The notes beneath the pieces were generated by a model, which was not told the DNA's origin, did not search any database, and worked only from the letters and a program-made list of their open reading frames with translations. Positions 1 to 6,806 of a stretch of DNA of 8,487 nt are shown piece after piece. The DNA comes from Acidobacteriota bacterium (lineage in GTDB: Bacteria > Acidobacteriota > Aminicenantia > UBA2199). Numbering within the stretch: the stretch's first letter is position 1; every line of letters starts with the position of its first letter. The translations under genes were made by a program, and so were the position numbers. The stretch lies in NCBI GenBank assembly GCA_021817755.1, contig JAKAGC010000133.1, positions 1 through 8,487 of the forward strand, read 5' to 3'.

Positions 1-1
1 G

Positions 2-943
2 ATCTGATACACCTTGAGCGATAGCATCTTTGATAAGCTTTGTTTTTTCCGAATCCTGGATACATTCTTCAATGTAAGATGTATTGATAAGAATTTCAAC
101 CGCAGGTACACGACCTTTACCGTCAAGTCTCGGGATTAAACGCATCGATATAATTGAGCGAAGAACCGATGCTAATTGGATGCGGATTTGTTTCTGATGG
201 TGTGGTTCGAATATTGAAATAATACGGTTGATTGTTTCAGGTGCATCCAATGTATGAAGGGTCGAAAGAACAAGGTGACCTGTTTCTGCTGCCAGAAGTG
301 CAGTTTCGATCGTTTCCTTATCTCGCATTTCTCCCACCAGGATCACGTCCGGATCCTCACGAAGTGAAGCTCTTAACGCATGAGCAAAACTATTTGTATC
401 CTGGCCGATTTCACGTTGGTTAACAATACTCTTTTTATCTCTGTGTAAATATTCGATTGGATCTTCGATTGTGATAATATGTTCTACACGATACGTATTA
501 ATGTGATCGATCATTGCAGCAAGAGAGGTTGATTTACCACTTCCAGTCGTACCTGTGACCAGAACCATTCCTCTTCGTTCCTGGGAAATCCGTTCAAGCA
601 CTATCGGTAAGTTTAAGTCTGCTATACTTTTAACCTGTGTCGGGATGACCCTCATAACGATTCCCACTGCTCCACGTTGTAGAAATACATTACACCTGAA
701 ACGTCCCAAACCTGCCACACTGTAGGCCATGTCAAGTTCATGTTCTTTTTTAAAGCGTTCCTTCTGTGCTTCGTTCATCATGGAAAATGCCATTGCTATC
801 GTATTTTCCTGCATCAGACGTTTTAACTCCACCAATGGGTGAAGATGACCGTCTATCCGTAGTACTGGGTGGTTTCCTACTTTCAAGTGCAAATCCGATG
901 CACCTCGTTCTACTGAAATCTTTAATAGATCATCGATATTCAT
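2..943 (-). CDS. pilT: Type IV pilus retraction ATPase PilT (3' end beyond window)
   Basis: Reading leftward from ATG at 943, 314 codons stay open to the window edge. PilT is a hexameric cytoplasmic ATPase that depolymerises type IV pili and drives twitching motility. Visible landmarks: the N-terminal ASDLHL motif (residues 15-20), Walker A GTTGSGKST (131-139), an Asp box around TIEDPIEY (158-165), a Walker B-like segment DPDVILVGEMRD (197-208) and a His box TGHLVLSTLHT (221-231). The family is usually about 340-380 residues, so only the last few dozen are missing. The start is supported by AAGGAG six nt upstream (950-955). Where classical PilT has AIRNLIRE, this protein reads YIEECIQD (290-297), followed by EKTKLIKDAI, a form I recall from other PilT paralogues. 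PilB is less likely because the protein starts directly with the short PilT-type N-terminal domain. It diverges from a PilZ-like gene. Confidence 0.96.
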   Translation of the reverse strand, partial: MNIDDLLKISVERGASDLHLKVGNHPVLRIDGHLHPLVELKRLMQENTIAMAFSMMNEAQKERFKKEHELDMAYSVAGLGRFRCNVFLQRGAVGIVMRVIPTQVKSIADLNLPIVLERISQERRGMVLVTGTTGSGKSTSLAAMIDHINTYRVEHIITIEDPIEYLHRDKKSIVNQREIGQDTNSFAHALRASLREDPDVILVGEMRDKETIETALLAAETGHLVLSTLHTLDAPETINRIISIFEPHHQKQIRIQLASVLRSIISMRLIPRLDGKGRVPAVEILINTSYIEECIQDSEKTKLIKDAIAQGVSD

Positions 944-964
944 CTGAGACTCCTTGACCATATA

Positions 965-992
965 ATTATATAGTTTTTTTAAAAAATATCAA
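965..992 (-). promoter_or_regulatory. Candidate sigma70-type promoter of pilT
   Basis: On the minus strand, TTGATA (987-992) and a perfect TATAAT (965-970) are separated by 16 nt. The start of transcription would fall near 957-958, only a few bases upstream of the AAGGAG ribosome site, giving a very short leader. The region is very AT-rich, so chance matches are possible. Confidence 0.5.
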
Positions 993-1038
993 GATTTTTT
1001 TAAGTCATAACAATTATTGGTTTCAATTTTTTATCATC

Positions 1039-1067
1039 TTGACAGTAGAATAAAAAACTTATATCAT
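1039..1067 (+). promoter_or_regulatory. Candidate sigma70-type promoter of the PilZ-like gene
   Basis: A perfect TTGACA (1039-1044) is followed after exactly 17 nt by TATCAT (1062-1067), five of six matches to the -10 consensus. Transcription would start about 20-25 nt before the ATG at 1097. It is back-to-back with the pilT promoter in the same 153-bp gap, so the two genes could be controlled together. Confidence 0.6.
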
Positions 1068-1096
1068 TCACTTTGATAGAAAAAACAGGATAAATC

Positions 1097-1627
1097 ATGC
1101 ACACCAAAAATGAAAGTATATTCATATTTGCATTTGTTATTGTGATCATCATAATAGTTGTTTTTTTTGTTTATCAGGTAATGGAAAGGCGGAAACGTAA
1201 AGATATCCAGGCCCGATTCAGAGATTTCAGTCAGAATTTTAAAGTATCAAAAAAAAATGTCCGTACCGTTCCAAGGGTTTTAGTACCCCCTCAACTGGAA
1301 GTAGTTCTTACTTTTACCGATGATGCATATTTCGGTCTTAAAGCGTATGCCACAGATATTTCACTCTCCGGGTTTTCCGTGAGACCTGATTTCCCTTTAA
1401 AAAAACTTCCTCTTGATCTAATAACAAAAAATGTGCTCGTTGCAACTCCTGTTAATACATTTGTTATAAAAGAGATGAAAACCATTCGAATCGATCACCA
1501 TGTCGATCGAAGACTCCTTGCTTTTCATATTCTTAAAATCGATGAAGATCAGTTTGTCATTCTTAAGCAATTTATGAATTATCTCGATGAATTTTTAAAA
1601 AAGAGAGATGATGAAAATCCCCGGTAA
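1097..1627 (+). CDS. Membrane-anchored PilZ-domain protein, probable c-di-GMP sensor
   Basis: This 176-residue protein has a hydrophobic segment at residues 8-27 followed by basic residues (RRKRK, 31-35), so it is probably anchored in the inner membrane with its body in the cytoplasm. The soluble part carries both hallmarks of a PilZ c-di-GMP-binding domain: RxxxR as RTVPR (56-60) and DxSxxG as DISLSG (87-92). The end (AFHILKIDEDQFVILKQFM, 142-160) fits the closing strand and helix of that fold. The ATG has AGGA six nt upstream. The next gene overlaps by 20 nt or starts 7 nt later, so the two are probably cotranscribed. The divergent pilT neighbour makes a role in pilus or surface control plausible, but this is inferred. 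The domain call rests on motifs only. Confidence 0.75.
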   Translation: MHTKNESIFIFAFVIVIIIIVVFFVYQVMERRKRKDIQARFRDFSQNFKVSKKNVRTVPRVLVPPQLEVVLTFTDDAYFGLKAYATDISLSGFSVRPDFPLKKLPLDLITKNVLVATPVNTFVIKEMKTIRIDHHVDRRLLAFHILKIDEDQFVILKQFMNYLDEFLKKRDDENPR

Positions 1628-3122
1628 AGCTAAAATGAATGATGGAAGAAATATAGAAACGACTAAAATCATAGATACGAGTTCCATCCAATTTCCATCT
1701 ATGGATTTTTTTATTCGAATTTTTGCCGATAAAATCTTTCTTGTAGGTGGAACCATTCGTGATTATTTACTCTATAATACAATGGAGGAAAATAAGGATA
1801 TCGATCTCATTGTGATCGACCACTCATACGAAGAAATCGAAAATAAATTAAAACCCTTTGGTAAAACAAATACAGTCGGAAAGAGTTTTGCTGTTGTAAA
1901 ATTTAGTATGGATCAGGTTACATTTGATATCTCTGTTCCTCGTACAGATAAAATAAAGGATCAGGCTCTTCACGGGCATAAAAATTTCATCATCGATTAT
2001 GGCCCACATATAACGCTTGAAGAGGATTTACAGCGGAGGGATTTTACTTGTAATTCTATTGCCATGAGATTGATTGATAGATCTATCGTAGACCCTTTTG
2101 ATGGGCTTACTGCCATTAGAGAAAAGAAAATCATTATGACCGGACCTCAGACGTTTGCAGATGATCCCCTTCGTGTTCTTCGTGCTGCAAGGTTTGCGTC
2201 TGTGCATCAGTTCACTATTGATGAATCCATATATATATGTGCCAAGGATGTTCCACTTCATGAGTTAAGTAAAGAACGTATAGTCGATGAACTTTTCAGG
2301 CTTCTTCTCGAATCTCCCCAGCCTTCCATCGGTTTGAATCAATACTTTAAACTCACCATCCTTGAAAAACTCTTTCCCACATTATATTTATCTACCCTAA
2401 CCATCCAGGATTCTTTATTCCATCCTGAAAAAGATGAATACGGTCATCATACTGTATGGCATCACACTTTATTGGTTCTCGATATTGCCCGGAAATGTTG
2501 CCGTCTCTTCAATCTCGATGAAGAGCAGTCCCTTGCGCTTCTTCTCGGTGCTTTATTTCATGATTTAGGTAAAGCAACTACTACCCGTTGGGAATTTAAA
2601 CGAGGGCGCATGACTATTACTTCCACGTACCATGATACTCGCGGGGCAGACATGACCCTTGAGTTATTAACCGATTTGAAAATAGAAACTCGTAAAAACT
2701 TCCCTCTTAAACAGACTGTTTTCAATCTTGTAAAAAATCATCTTCGGTTATATGAATTGTATCGGAATCGTGATGAAATAGGATTTAAAGCCATTTCCAG
2801 ACTTGTAAAAGATATGGAAGATCAGGACTTTTTGTTAATGTTACTTGATTTTGCAGACCGGCAATCTCGTGAACCCAGTCCCCTTGATTTTAATAGTCTC
2901 GATGATATCGCCAATTGGTTTGTTCAGCAGAAGCAAATCTATAATATTAATAAGGAAACCATAAAGCCCTTGATATTAGGCCGGGATTTAATACCTCTTG
3001 GAGTTTCCCCCGGCCTTCAAATGGGGCAGTATTTGAAGCAATTATATGAATTGCAGTTAGATGGCGCCTTTGAAACTAAAGAAGAAGGATTATCTATTTT
3101 TGCCAATATACGAAACCAGTAA
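1608..3122 (+). CDS. cca: CCA-adding tRNA nucleotidyltransferase with HD domain
   Basis: A 504-residue protein of the class II nucleotidyltransferase family, which adds or repairs the 3' CCA end of tRNAs. The head domain shows FLVGGTIRDYLL (44-55) and the metal-binding DID (64-66). Next come RRDFTCNSIA (143-152), DPFDG (162-166) and DDPLRVLRAARF (185-196), the nucleotide-recognition region. An HD domain follows, with HH at 280-281 and 285-286 and ALFHDLGKATT (315-325). The C-terminal region GRDLIPLGVSPG (458-469) with a TKEE tail resembles that of HD-type CCA enzymes. A poly(A) polymerase is possible but less likely. The start is uncertain: tandem ATGs at 1608 and 1611 overlap the PilZ-like gene and have only weak purines upstream. 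An ATG at 1635, just after its stop, is an alternative, and the catalytic domain begins later than all three. Confidence 0.88.
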   Translation: MMKIPGKAKMNDGRNIETTKIIDTSSIQFPSMDFFIRIFADKIFLVGGTIRDYLLYNTMEENKDIDLIVIDHSYEEIENKLKPFGKTNTVGKSFAVVKFSMDQVTFDISVPRTDKIKDQALHGHKNFIIDYGPHITLEEDLQRRDFTCNSIAMRLIDRSIVDPFDGLTAIREKKIIMTGPQTFADDPLRVLRAARFASVHQFTIDESIYICAKDVPLHELSKERIVDELFRLLLESPQPSIGLNQYFKLTILEKLFPTLYLSTLTIQDSLFHPEKDEYGHHTVWHHTLLVLDIARKCCRLFNLDEEQSLALLLGALFHDLGKATTTRWEFKRGRMTITSTYHDTRGADMTLELLTDLKIETRKNFPLKQTVFNLVKNHLRLYELYRNRDEIGFKAISRLVKDMEDQDFLLMLLDFADRQSREPSPLDFNSLDDIANWFVQQKQIYNINKETIKPLILGRDLIPLGVSPGLQMGQYLKQLYELQLDGAFETKEEGLSIFANIRNQ

Positions 3123-3153
3123 ATATTCTCTATATTGATTTAGGCAGTAATGA

Positions 3154-4509
3154 TTAGAGTTTAGAGCGGATATCTTCCAGTTTTCTTCTTTTTTGTTCTA
3201 TTTTAGTTTTAATTAGATCGATTCGGTCCCAATAGTGGTTTTTTATTTCTTGTTCACGGTTACCAGGTCTAACGTTATTCAGTTTAATATTAAGTTCTTC
3301 CAGGATATTTTCATCATGGCTAATTGACTCTTCCAGTCTTTCTATCGTTTCTTGCATACGTTCTTGCCATTCCTTGTGTCGTTGTGTTCTTTCCATATCT
3401 CTTTCTTCGAAGAAACGAGTGCGGTTTTCGAAGAAGCCCTGGACAGCAGAGTTAAAACGTTCCCATATTTCTCCCATTTTTTCTTTAGGAACAGGGCCGA
3501 TCTTTTTCCATTCTGATTGTAGGTATTTCAGGTGTTCTCCCGTATTTTTCCAATCAGTTGAATAGATTAGGTGTTCTGCTTCAGTGCATAATTTTTCTTT
3601 TTTTGACAGATTGGCTAATTTTTCACGATCCATATCTGCAAAGAATTTTTTGCGATTATCCCAAAAGGTTTGTTTTGCGTTATTGAATCGTTTCCAAATG
3701 GAATCCGCATCTTCTTTTGGAACAGGTCCCAGTTTTTTCCATTCTTCGTCAAGGTGTTTCAGTTTTTCCGCAGTCGATTTCCAATCCGTTGAATTCGAAA
3801 GTTTTTCTGCTTCCATGCACAGGTTTTCTTTTGCAGTTAGGTTTGTTTGTCTTTCGTTTTCCATTTCGTCGAAGTATCGTGAGCGGTTATCGAAAAAGAT
3901 TTGTTTTGTATTATAGAAGCGGTTCCACAGTTCGTCCATTTTTTCTTTAGCAACCGGACCGATTCGTTTCCATTCTTCATCTAGTTTTTTCAGTTTTTCA
4001 GGAGTACCTTTCCAGTCAGTTGATAAGCTTAGTGTTTCTGCTTCACGGATCAGGTTTTCTTTTAAAGCCAGGTTTTTATCAAGGAAAATTAATGTTATTT
4101 CTTCCAATTTTTTTATTTTTGAAATAAGTGAATCGAAATCTCCCAGAGCATCTGCCGTCGGTACGGATTCCAGCATTTGACGAATTTTTCCTAGGAATTT
4201 TGCTTTATTTGAATCATTATCGAAATCGTGTTTAAGAGAATCGTATTTTTTTTCAAGGTTTTTAAATTTCAGGATGAAATAGTTTAGGGCAGCATCTTTG
4301 TTATTCCCTTTCATTTTACCAATAGCACGTCCTTTAAAAAAGGTCCCGTCTTTTTGGTGGATATTTCCATCGTTGTCTATGTAGCCGTATTCTTCGCCTT
4401 TAAGAAGAAAGCCGTCTTTATTTTGTTTTTGGTTTTTCTCATCCCCATGGCTAATTGATTCGCCATTGGAAAAGAAACCCTCATTGTTTTTGATATCCGT
4501 ATCAGTCAT
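3154..4509 (-). CDS. Protein with three DUF349 repeats
   Basis: This 451-residue, highly charged protein has three copies of the DUF349 domain at about 150-217, 227-294 and 304-371, at an exact 77-residue period. Each copy contains a TDWK motif, an (E)EWK(R/K)(I/L)GPV motif and a W-x-RF element ending in a helix with FF-x-NR. The N-terminal 70 residues are glycine-rich with short strand-like turns such as YGYIDNDGNI (41-50). Residues 372-451 look like a coiled coil. There is no signal peptide, so it is probably cytoplasmic. DUF349 has no established biochemical function that I can state. The ATG has AAGGA six nt upstream (4516-4520). It converges on the CCA-enzyme gene with 31 bp between the stops. 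Confidence 0.85.
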   Translation of the reverse strand: MTDTDIKNNEGFFSNGESISHGDEKNQKQNKDGFLLKGEEYGYIDNDGNIHQKDGTFFKGRAIGKMKGNNKDAALNYFILKFKNLEKKYDSLKHDFDNDSNKAKFLGKIRQMLESVPTADALGDFDSLISKIKKLEEITLIFLDKNLALKENLIREAETLSLSTDWKGTPEKLKKLDEEWKRIGPVAKEKMDELWNRFYNTKQIFFDNRSRYFDEMENERQTNLTAKENLCMEAEKLSNSTDWKSTAEKLKHLDEEWKKLGPVPKEDADSIWKRFNNAKQTFWDNRKKFFADMDREKLANLSKKEKLCTEAEHLIYSTDWKNTGEHLKYLQSEWKKIGPVPKEKMGEIWERFNSAVQGFFENRTRFFEERDMERTQRHKEWQERMQETIERLEESISHDENILEELNIKLNNVRPGNREQEIKNHYWDRIDLIKTKIEQKRRKLEDIRSKL

Positions 4510-4574
4510 CGCATATCCTTTAATAATGGGTTTTTAGCTTAGTTATGCCGCCATATTCAAGTTTTGTACACAAT

Positions 4575-4603
4575 ATATTACTCCATTGGAAATTCAATTT
4601 CAA
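4575..4603 (-). promoter_or_regulatory. Weak candidate promoter of the DUF349 gene
   Basis: On the minus strand TTGAAA (4598-4603) and TAATAT (4575-4580) are 17 nt apart. This gives a leader of about 60 nt before the ATG at 4509. The -10 matches the consensus at only four of six positions. Confidence 0.3.
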
Positions 4604-4718
4604 TATTTTTTTATAGGAAAATCATTTTATGGAGTGGGGGTAAGGAGATAAGAATTGATGATATGTAAATGGGATTGATAAAATAAAGAGTTAAATTAAT
4701 CAGAAGTTTTGGGAAGGT

Positions 4719-4751
4719 CCGGGAAACCCCTTTTTCAAAAGGGTTTCCCGG
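4719..4751 (-). terminator. Strong hairpin after the propeller gene, likely terminator or mRNA stabiliser
   Basis: CCGGGAAACCC followed by CTTTT pairs with AAAAGGGTTTCCCGG, leaving one extra C and a 2-nt loop. It lies 72 bp past the stop of the minus-strand propeller gene. No U-tract follows on either strand, so it is not a textbook intrinsic terminator. The rest of the 314-bp gap (4510-4823) holds only the weak DUF349 promoter and no ORF I can support. Confidence 0.5.
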
Positions 4752-4823
4752 TCGTCGAAGACAGTGTTTTAATTAAATATACAGAGAAATGAGAAGGAGT
4801 GAAATAGGATATTTTTTAGATTT

Positions 4824-5852
4824 TTATTTCACATCTGCAACATGTAATTCCCATTCTTCTTTATCTTCGTTCTCAACAAGCCAGTAGAATTTATTATTCC
4901 AGATTGTATACATGCGTGCGTCCCAGTAATTAACCCAGGGAATATAAGTTTTTTTAATATTTTTTCCTTGCCAGTCGCAAATTATAACTTCTCTGTTATT
5001 ACCTATTTTTTTGTAGGTCAGGAAATAGAGTTTATTTTTCCCAACGTAGAACCGGAAGAATGCCGGAAAAAATTCAGGTTCATCGTAATAGAATTGGCTA
5101 TTAAATGAATTTGTTTTTCCTGAATTTTTAAGTGTTCCGAAGAATTCCGCCGCATAATCATCAGTTACTTCGATTTTTTCAGATTCCAATCTTACCTGGT
5201 AAAGCCGATCGCCATTCAAATTATGAACTTGAACAAATAATCCCCGATCAGAATCGCAAATGAATATCCGGTTCTCAAATATGCAAACGTTATGTTCAGG
5301 TTTTATAAGTGTTAGAGGTCTTCGACTCCCTTTCCAGCGTATTGGGAGGGTCTCCCAATAATATAATAATTTCTCGTATTTCATTTTTTTATCAGCAGAA
5401 TAGGTATAAAGAGAAATATCATAAGAAGAACCTTCTGTAGGTGATTTTCTTGATTGATTCATACATAAAAATTTATTTTCCACCGGTCTTATAAATGATG
5501 TCCTGGCTATAGGGGTTTTGAATTCTTTTAAAAATTTTCCTTCACGTGTAAAATATAAGTTTTTCCCCATACAATAGACGAAGATGTTTTCGGGTGAGGT
5601 CCAAACATAGGCTAAACCGAATGCTTCCCCTGGTCCTTCGCCACGTTTAAATATCTGTTTTTCGTATTTGAAATTTTTCATTGAATACAAATGAAGTTGG
5701 AAGGTTTTGTCTGCGATAAGGAGTTGTCGGTCATCTATGACAATATAATCCGGTTTGGATACTTCAGGTAGAACAGCCAGTTTTACCCCGGTTAGCCAAC
5801 TTCCTGTTGAACCAATGATAATAAAAAAAATGAGTAATATCTTTATTTTCAT
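4824..5852 (-). CDS. Secreted six-bladed beta-propeller protein
   Basis: From ATG at 5852 this gives 342 residues; a TTG one codon earlier (5855) is possible. An N-terminal hydrophobic stretch (about residues 4-14) ending in GSTGS suggests export. No cysteine follows it, so a lipoprotein is unlikely. The body is built of repeated short strand blocks (for example YIVIDDRQLLIADK and KNKLYFLTYKK). It carries GEGPGEAFG near residue 71, a motif I know from the six-bladed (NHL/TolB-like) propeller proteins abundant in Bacteroidota and Aminicenantes. Such proteins usually bind ligands or partners; no catalytic residues are evident. Its ribosome site is weak: the only GGAGG (5872-5876) is 15-19 nt from the starts and lies partly in a hairpin. 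It follows a small cysteine-rich secreted peptide gene after 72 bp, probably in one operon. Confidence 0.75.
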   Translation of the reverse strand: MKIKILLIFFIIIGSTGSWLTGVKLAVLPEVSKPDYIVIDDRQLLIADKTFQLHLYSMKNFKYEKQIFKRGEGPGEAFGLAYVWTSPENIFVYCMGKNLYFTREGKFLKEFKTPIARTSFIRPVENKFLCMNQSRKSPTEGSSYDISLYTYSADKKMKYEKLLYYWETLPIRWKGSRRPLTLIKPEHNVCIFENRIFICDSDRGLFVQVHNLNGDRLYQVRLESEKIEVTDDYAAEFFGTLKNSGKTNSFNSQFYYDEPEFFPAFFRFYVGKNKLYFLTYKKIGNNREVIICDWQGKNIKKTYIPWVNYWDARMYTIWNNKFYWLVENEDKEEWELHVADVK

Positions 5853-5874
5853 CAATTTCTCTTTTTCTCATCCT

Positions 5875-5910
5875 CCGGGAATAAAGTAACATATGATCTA
5901 TTATCCCCGG
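5875..5910 (-). promoter_or_regulatory. Intercistronic hairpin between peptide and propeller genes
   Basis: On the minus strand CCGGGGATAA (5901-5910) pairs with TTATTCCCGG (5875-5884): ten positions with one mismatch and a 16-nt loop. The 3' arm reaches into the GGAGG (5872-5876) upstream of the propeller gene. No U-tract follows. It may lower downstream translation, stabilise the peptide mRNA after processing, or attenuate transcription. Confidence 0.45.
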
Positions 5911-5924
5911 AGTCTGAATTGAAA

Positions 5925-6155
5925 TTATTCTACAGGTTCTGAGCCGATCTTACATACATATGTGTTATTATACAATTCAGAACAGTGGCAGGTGATTCCA
6001 TCTGAACAATTCTCAGAAGCAGATGTACATTGCTTGTTCCAATCACATGTTAACCAGGCAGCTTCAGCTTTGTGCAGAAACAATTCGTAAGATGAAAAAG
6101 CGAACACAAATAGAATGAAGCTGATAAATAGAAACTTAAGAATTTTTTTGATCAT
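5925..6155 (-). CDS. Small secreted peptide with six cysteines
   Basis: A 76-residue product with basic residues (MIKKILK), a hydrophobic core at 8-25 and AEA at 30-32, a plausible signal peptidase I site. The predicted mature part of about 44 residues holds six cysteines (37, 43, 50, 56, 58, 68), enough for three disulfides or a metal site. It is hydrophilic and ends in GSEPVE. The start has AAAGGAG ten nt upstream (6166-6172). It precedes the propeller gene on the same strand. The arrangement recalls Bacteroidota loci in which NVEALA-type signal-plus-cysteine peptides sit near beta-propeller lipoproteins, but I see no clear NVEALA motif. Function is unknown; a secreted peptide, toxin-like product or precursor are all possible. 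Confidence 0.7.
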   Translation of the reverse strand: MIKKILKFLFISFILFVFAFSSYELFLHKAEAAWLTCDWNKQCTSASENCSDGITCHCSELYNNTYVCKIGSEPVE

Positions 6156-6178
6156 TTGATTTTTTCTCCTTTTGATTT

Positions 6179-6253
6179 TTATACAATGTATGATTCGGAG
6201 GTCAAAATTGAGAATTCCATTTTGGTCACTTTAAATATGTTACTCAACTTCAA
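6179..6253 (-). CDS. Possible 24-residue leader peptide ORF
   Basis: A TTG codon at 6253 is preceded by AGGAGGA (6258-6264), the best Shine-Dalgarno match in this locus, at about 5 nt spacing. The frame runs 24 codons (starting LKLSNIFKV, ending ESYIV) to TAA. The stop lies 23 nt before the ATG of the cysteine-rich peptide gene and downstream of the candidate promoter. It could be a leader peptide or simply a chance ORF. No homology can be judged at this length. Confidence 0.3.
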   Translation of the reverse strand: MKLSNIFKVTKMEFSILTSESYIV

Positions 6254-6280
6254 TTTATCCTCCTGCATATATTAAAATAA

Positions 6281-6309
6281 ATAGTATCATTATGAGAAAA
6301 AGATGTCAA
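6281..6309 (-). promoter_or_regulatory. Candidate promoter of the peptide/propeller operon
   Basis: On the minus strand a perfect TTGACA (6304-6309) is followed after 17 nt by TACTAT (6281-6286), four of six matches to the -10. Transcription would start about 120 nt before the peptide ATG, leaving room for the 24-codon leader ORF. Confidence 0.45.
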
Positions 6310-6399
6310 TTTAAAAAGTTGAAAGTTATCCTGGGAAAAAGAAATGAATACAATTGACAGTTGATTCTTGTTTCAATCGCTGATAATTAGGATATCTCG

Positions 6400-6526
6400 A
6401 TTGCGTGTGCAATCCAGTGTTGGTGTTAGTGTTAGTCATTTGGAATGCCTTTCAGGCATGAATAAAAAGCGAGAAGCGCTCCAAATCAGCTCATCCTCTT
6501 AACTTCTTCACTTCTTAACTTCTATC
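6400..6526. repeat. Structured ~130-bp repeat element, copy 1, inside the CRISPR array
   Basis: Lies between two degenerate CRISPR repeats. In order it shows a hairpin GATTGC-GTGT-GCAATC (6399-6414), GTGTTA-type hexamer iterations, a hairpin ATGCCT-TTC-AGGCAT (6445-6459), a short AGCG/CGCT dyad (6468-6480) and a pyrimidine-rich tail of CTTAACTTCTTC words. No ORF is seen. The same order of blocks recurs at 6807-6938. Confidence 0.7.
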
Positions 6527-6806
6527 TTTTCGGTCACTCATAGTTAGGATAAATTCGGTTGCCGGATGCCGGTTTCCAGTTTTCGGTAGCTGGCGTTAAT
6601 TGATAATATGCCACGCTCTATTTCAAGATTTCCAGCATAAAAAACTCTTTATTTTATTCCAATGTTAAAAAGAATGGAGGCAAATTAAATCTACTGCTTT
6701 TAACTGGTCACCGAGAGCACTGATAGTTAGGATACAAACGAAACTATCAAGTCGAAATTGACGCGCATCCTTATTAGTTTCAATCACTGATAATTAGTAT
6801 ATTTCG

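Noticed and set aside
232..957. Plus-strand open frames of 63 codons at 232-423 and 766-957
   Set aside because: They lie antisense to pilT, whose minus-strand frame carries all family motifs.
1291..1485. Minus-strand frame inside the PilZ-like gene, and a similar one at 2028-2261 inside the CCA-enzyme gene
   Set aside because: Antisense shadows of well-supported genes; no ribosome site or recognisable motif.
3123..3153. Bidirectional terminator between the converging CCA-enzyme and DUF349 genes
   Set aside because: The 31-bp gap shows no convincing hairpin.
3374..3950. Plus-strand frames opposite the DUF349 gene
   Set aside because: They mirror the repeated DUF349 sequence (the recurring GTGP and FHS words are antisense of the conserved motif) and have no independent support.
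6354..6359. Plus-strand TTGACA just before the first degenerate CRISPR repeat as an array promoter
   Set aside because: No -10 element lies at suitable spacing, and repeat orientation points to the opposite strand.
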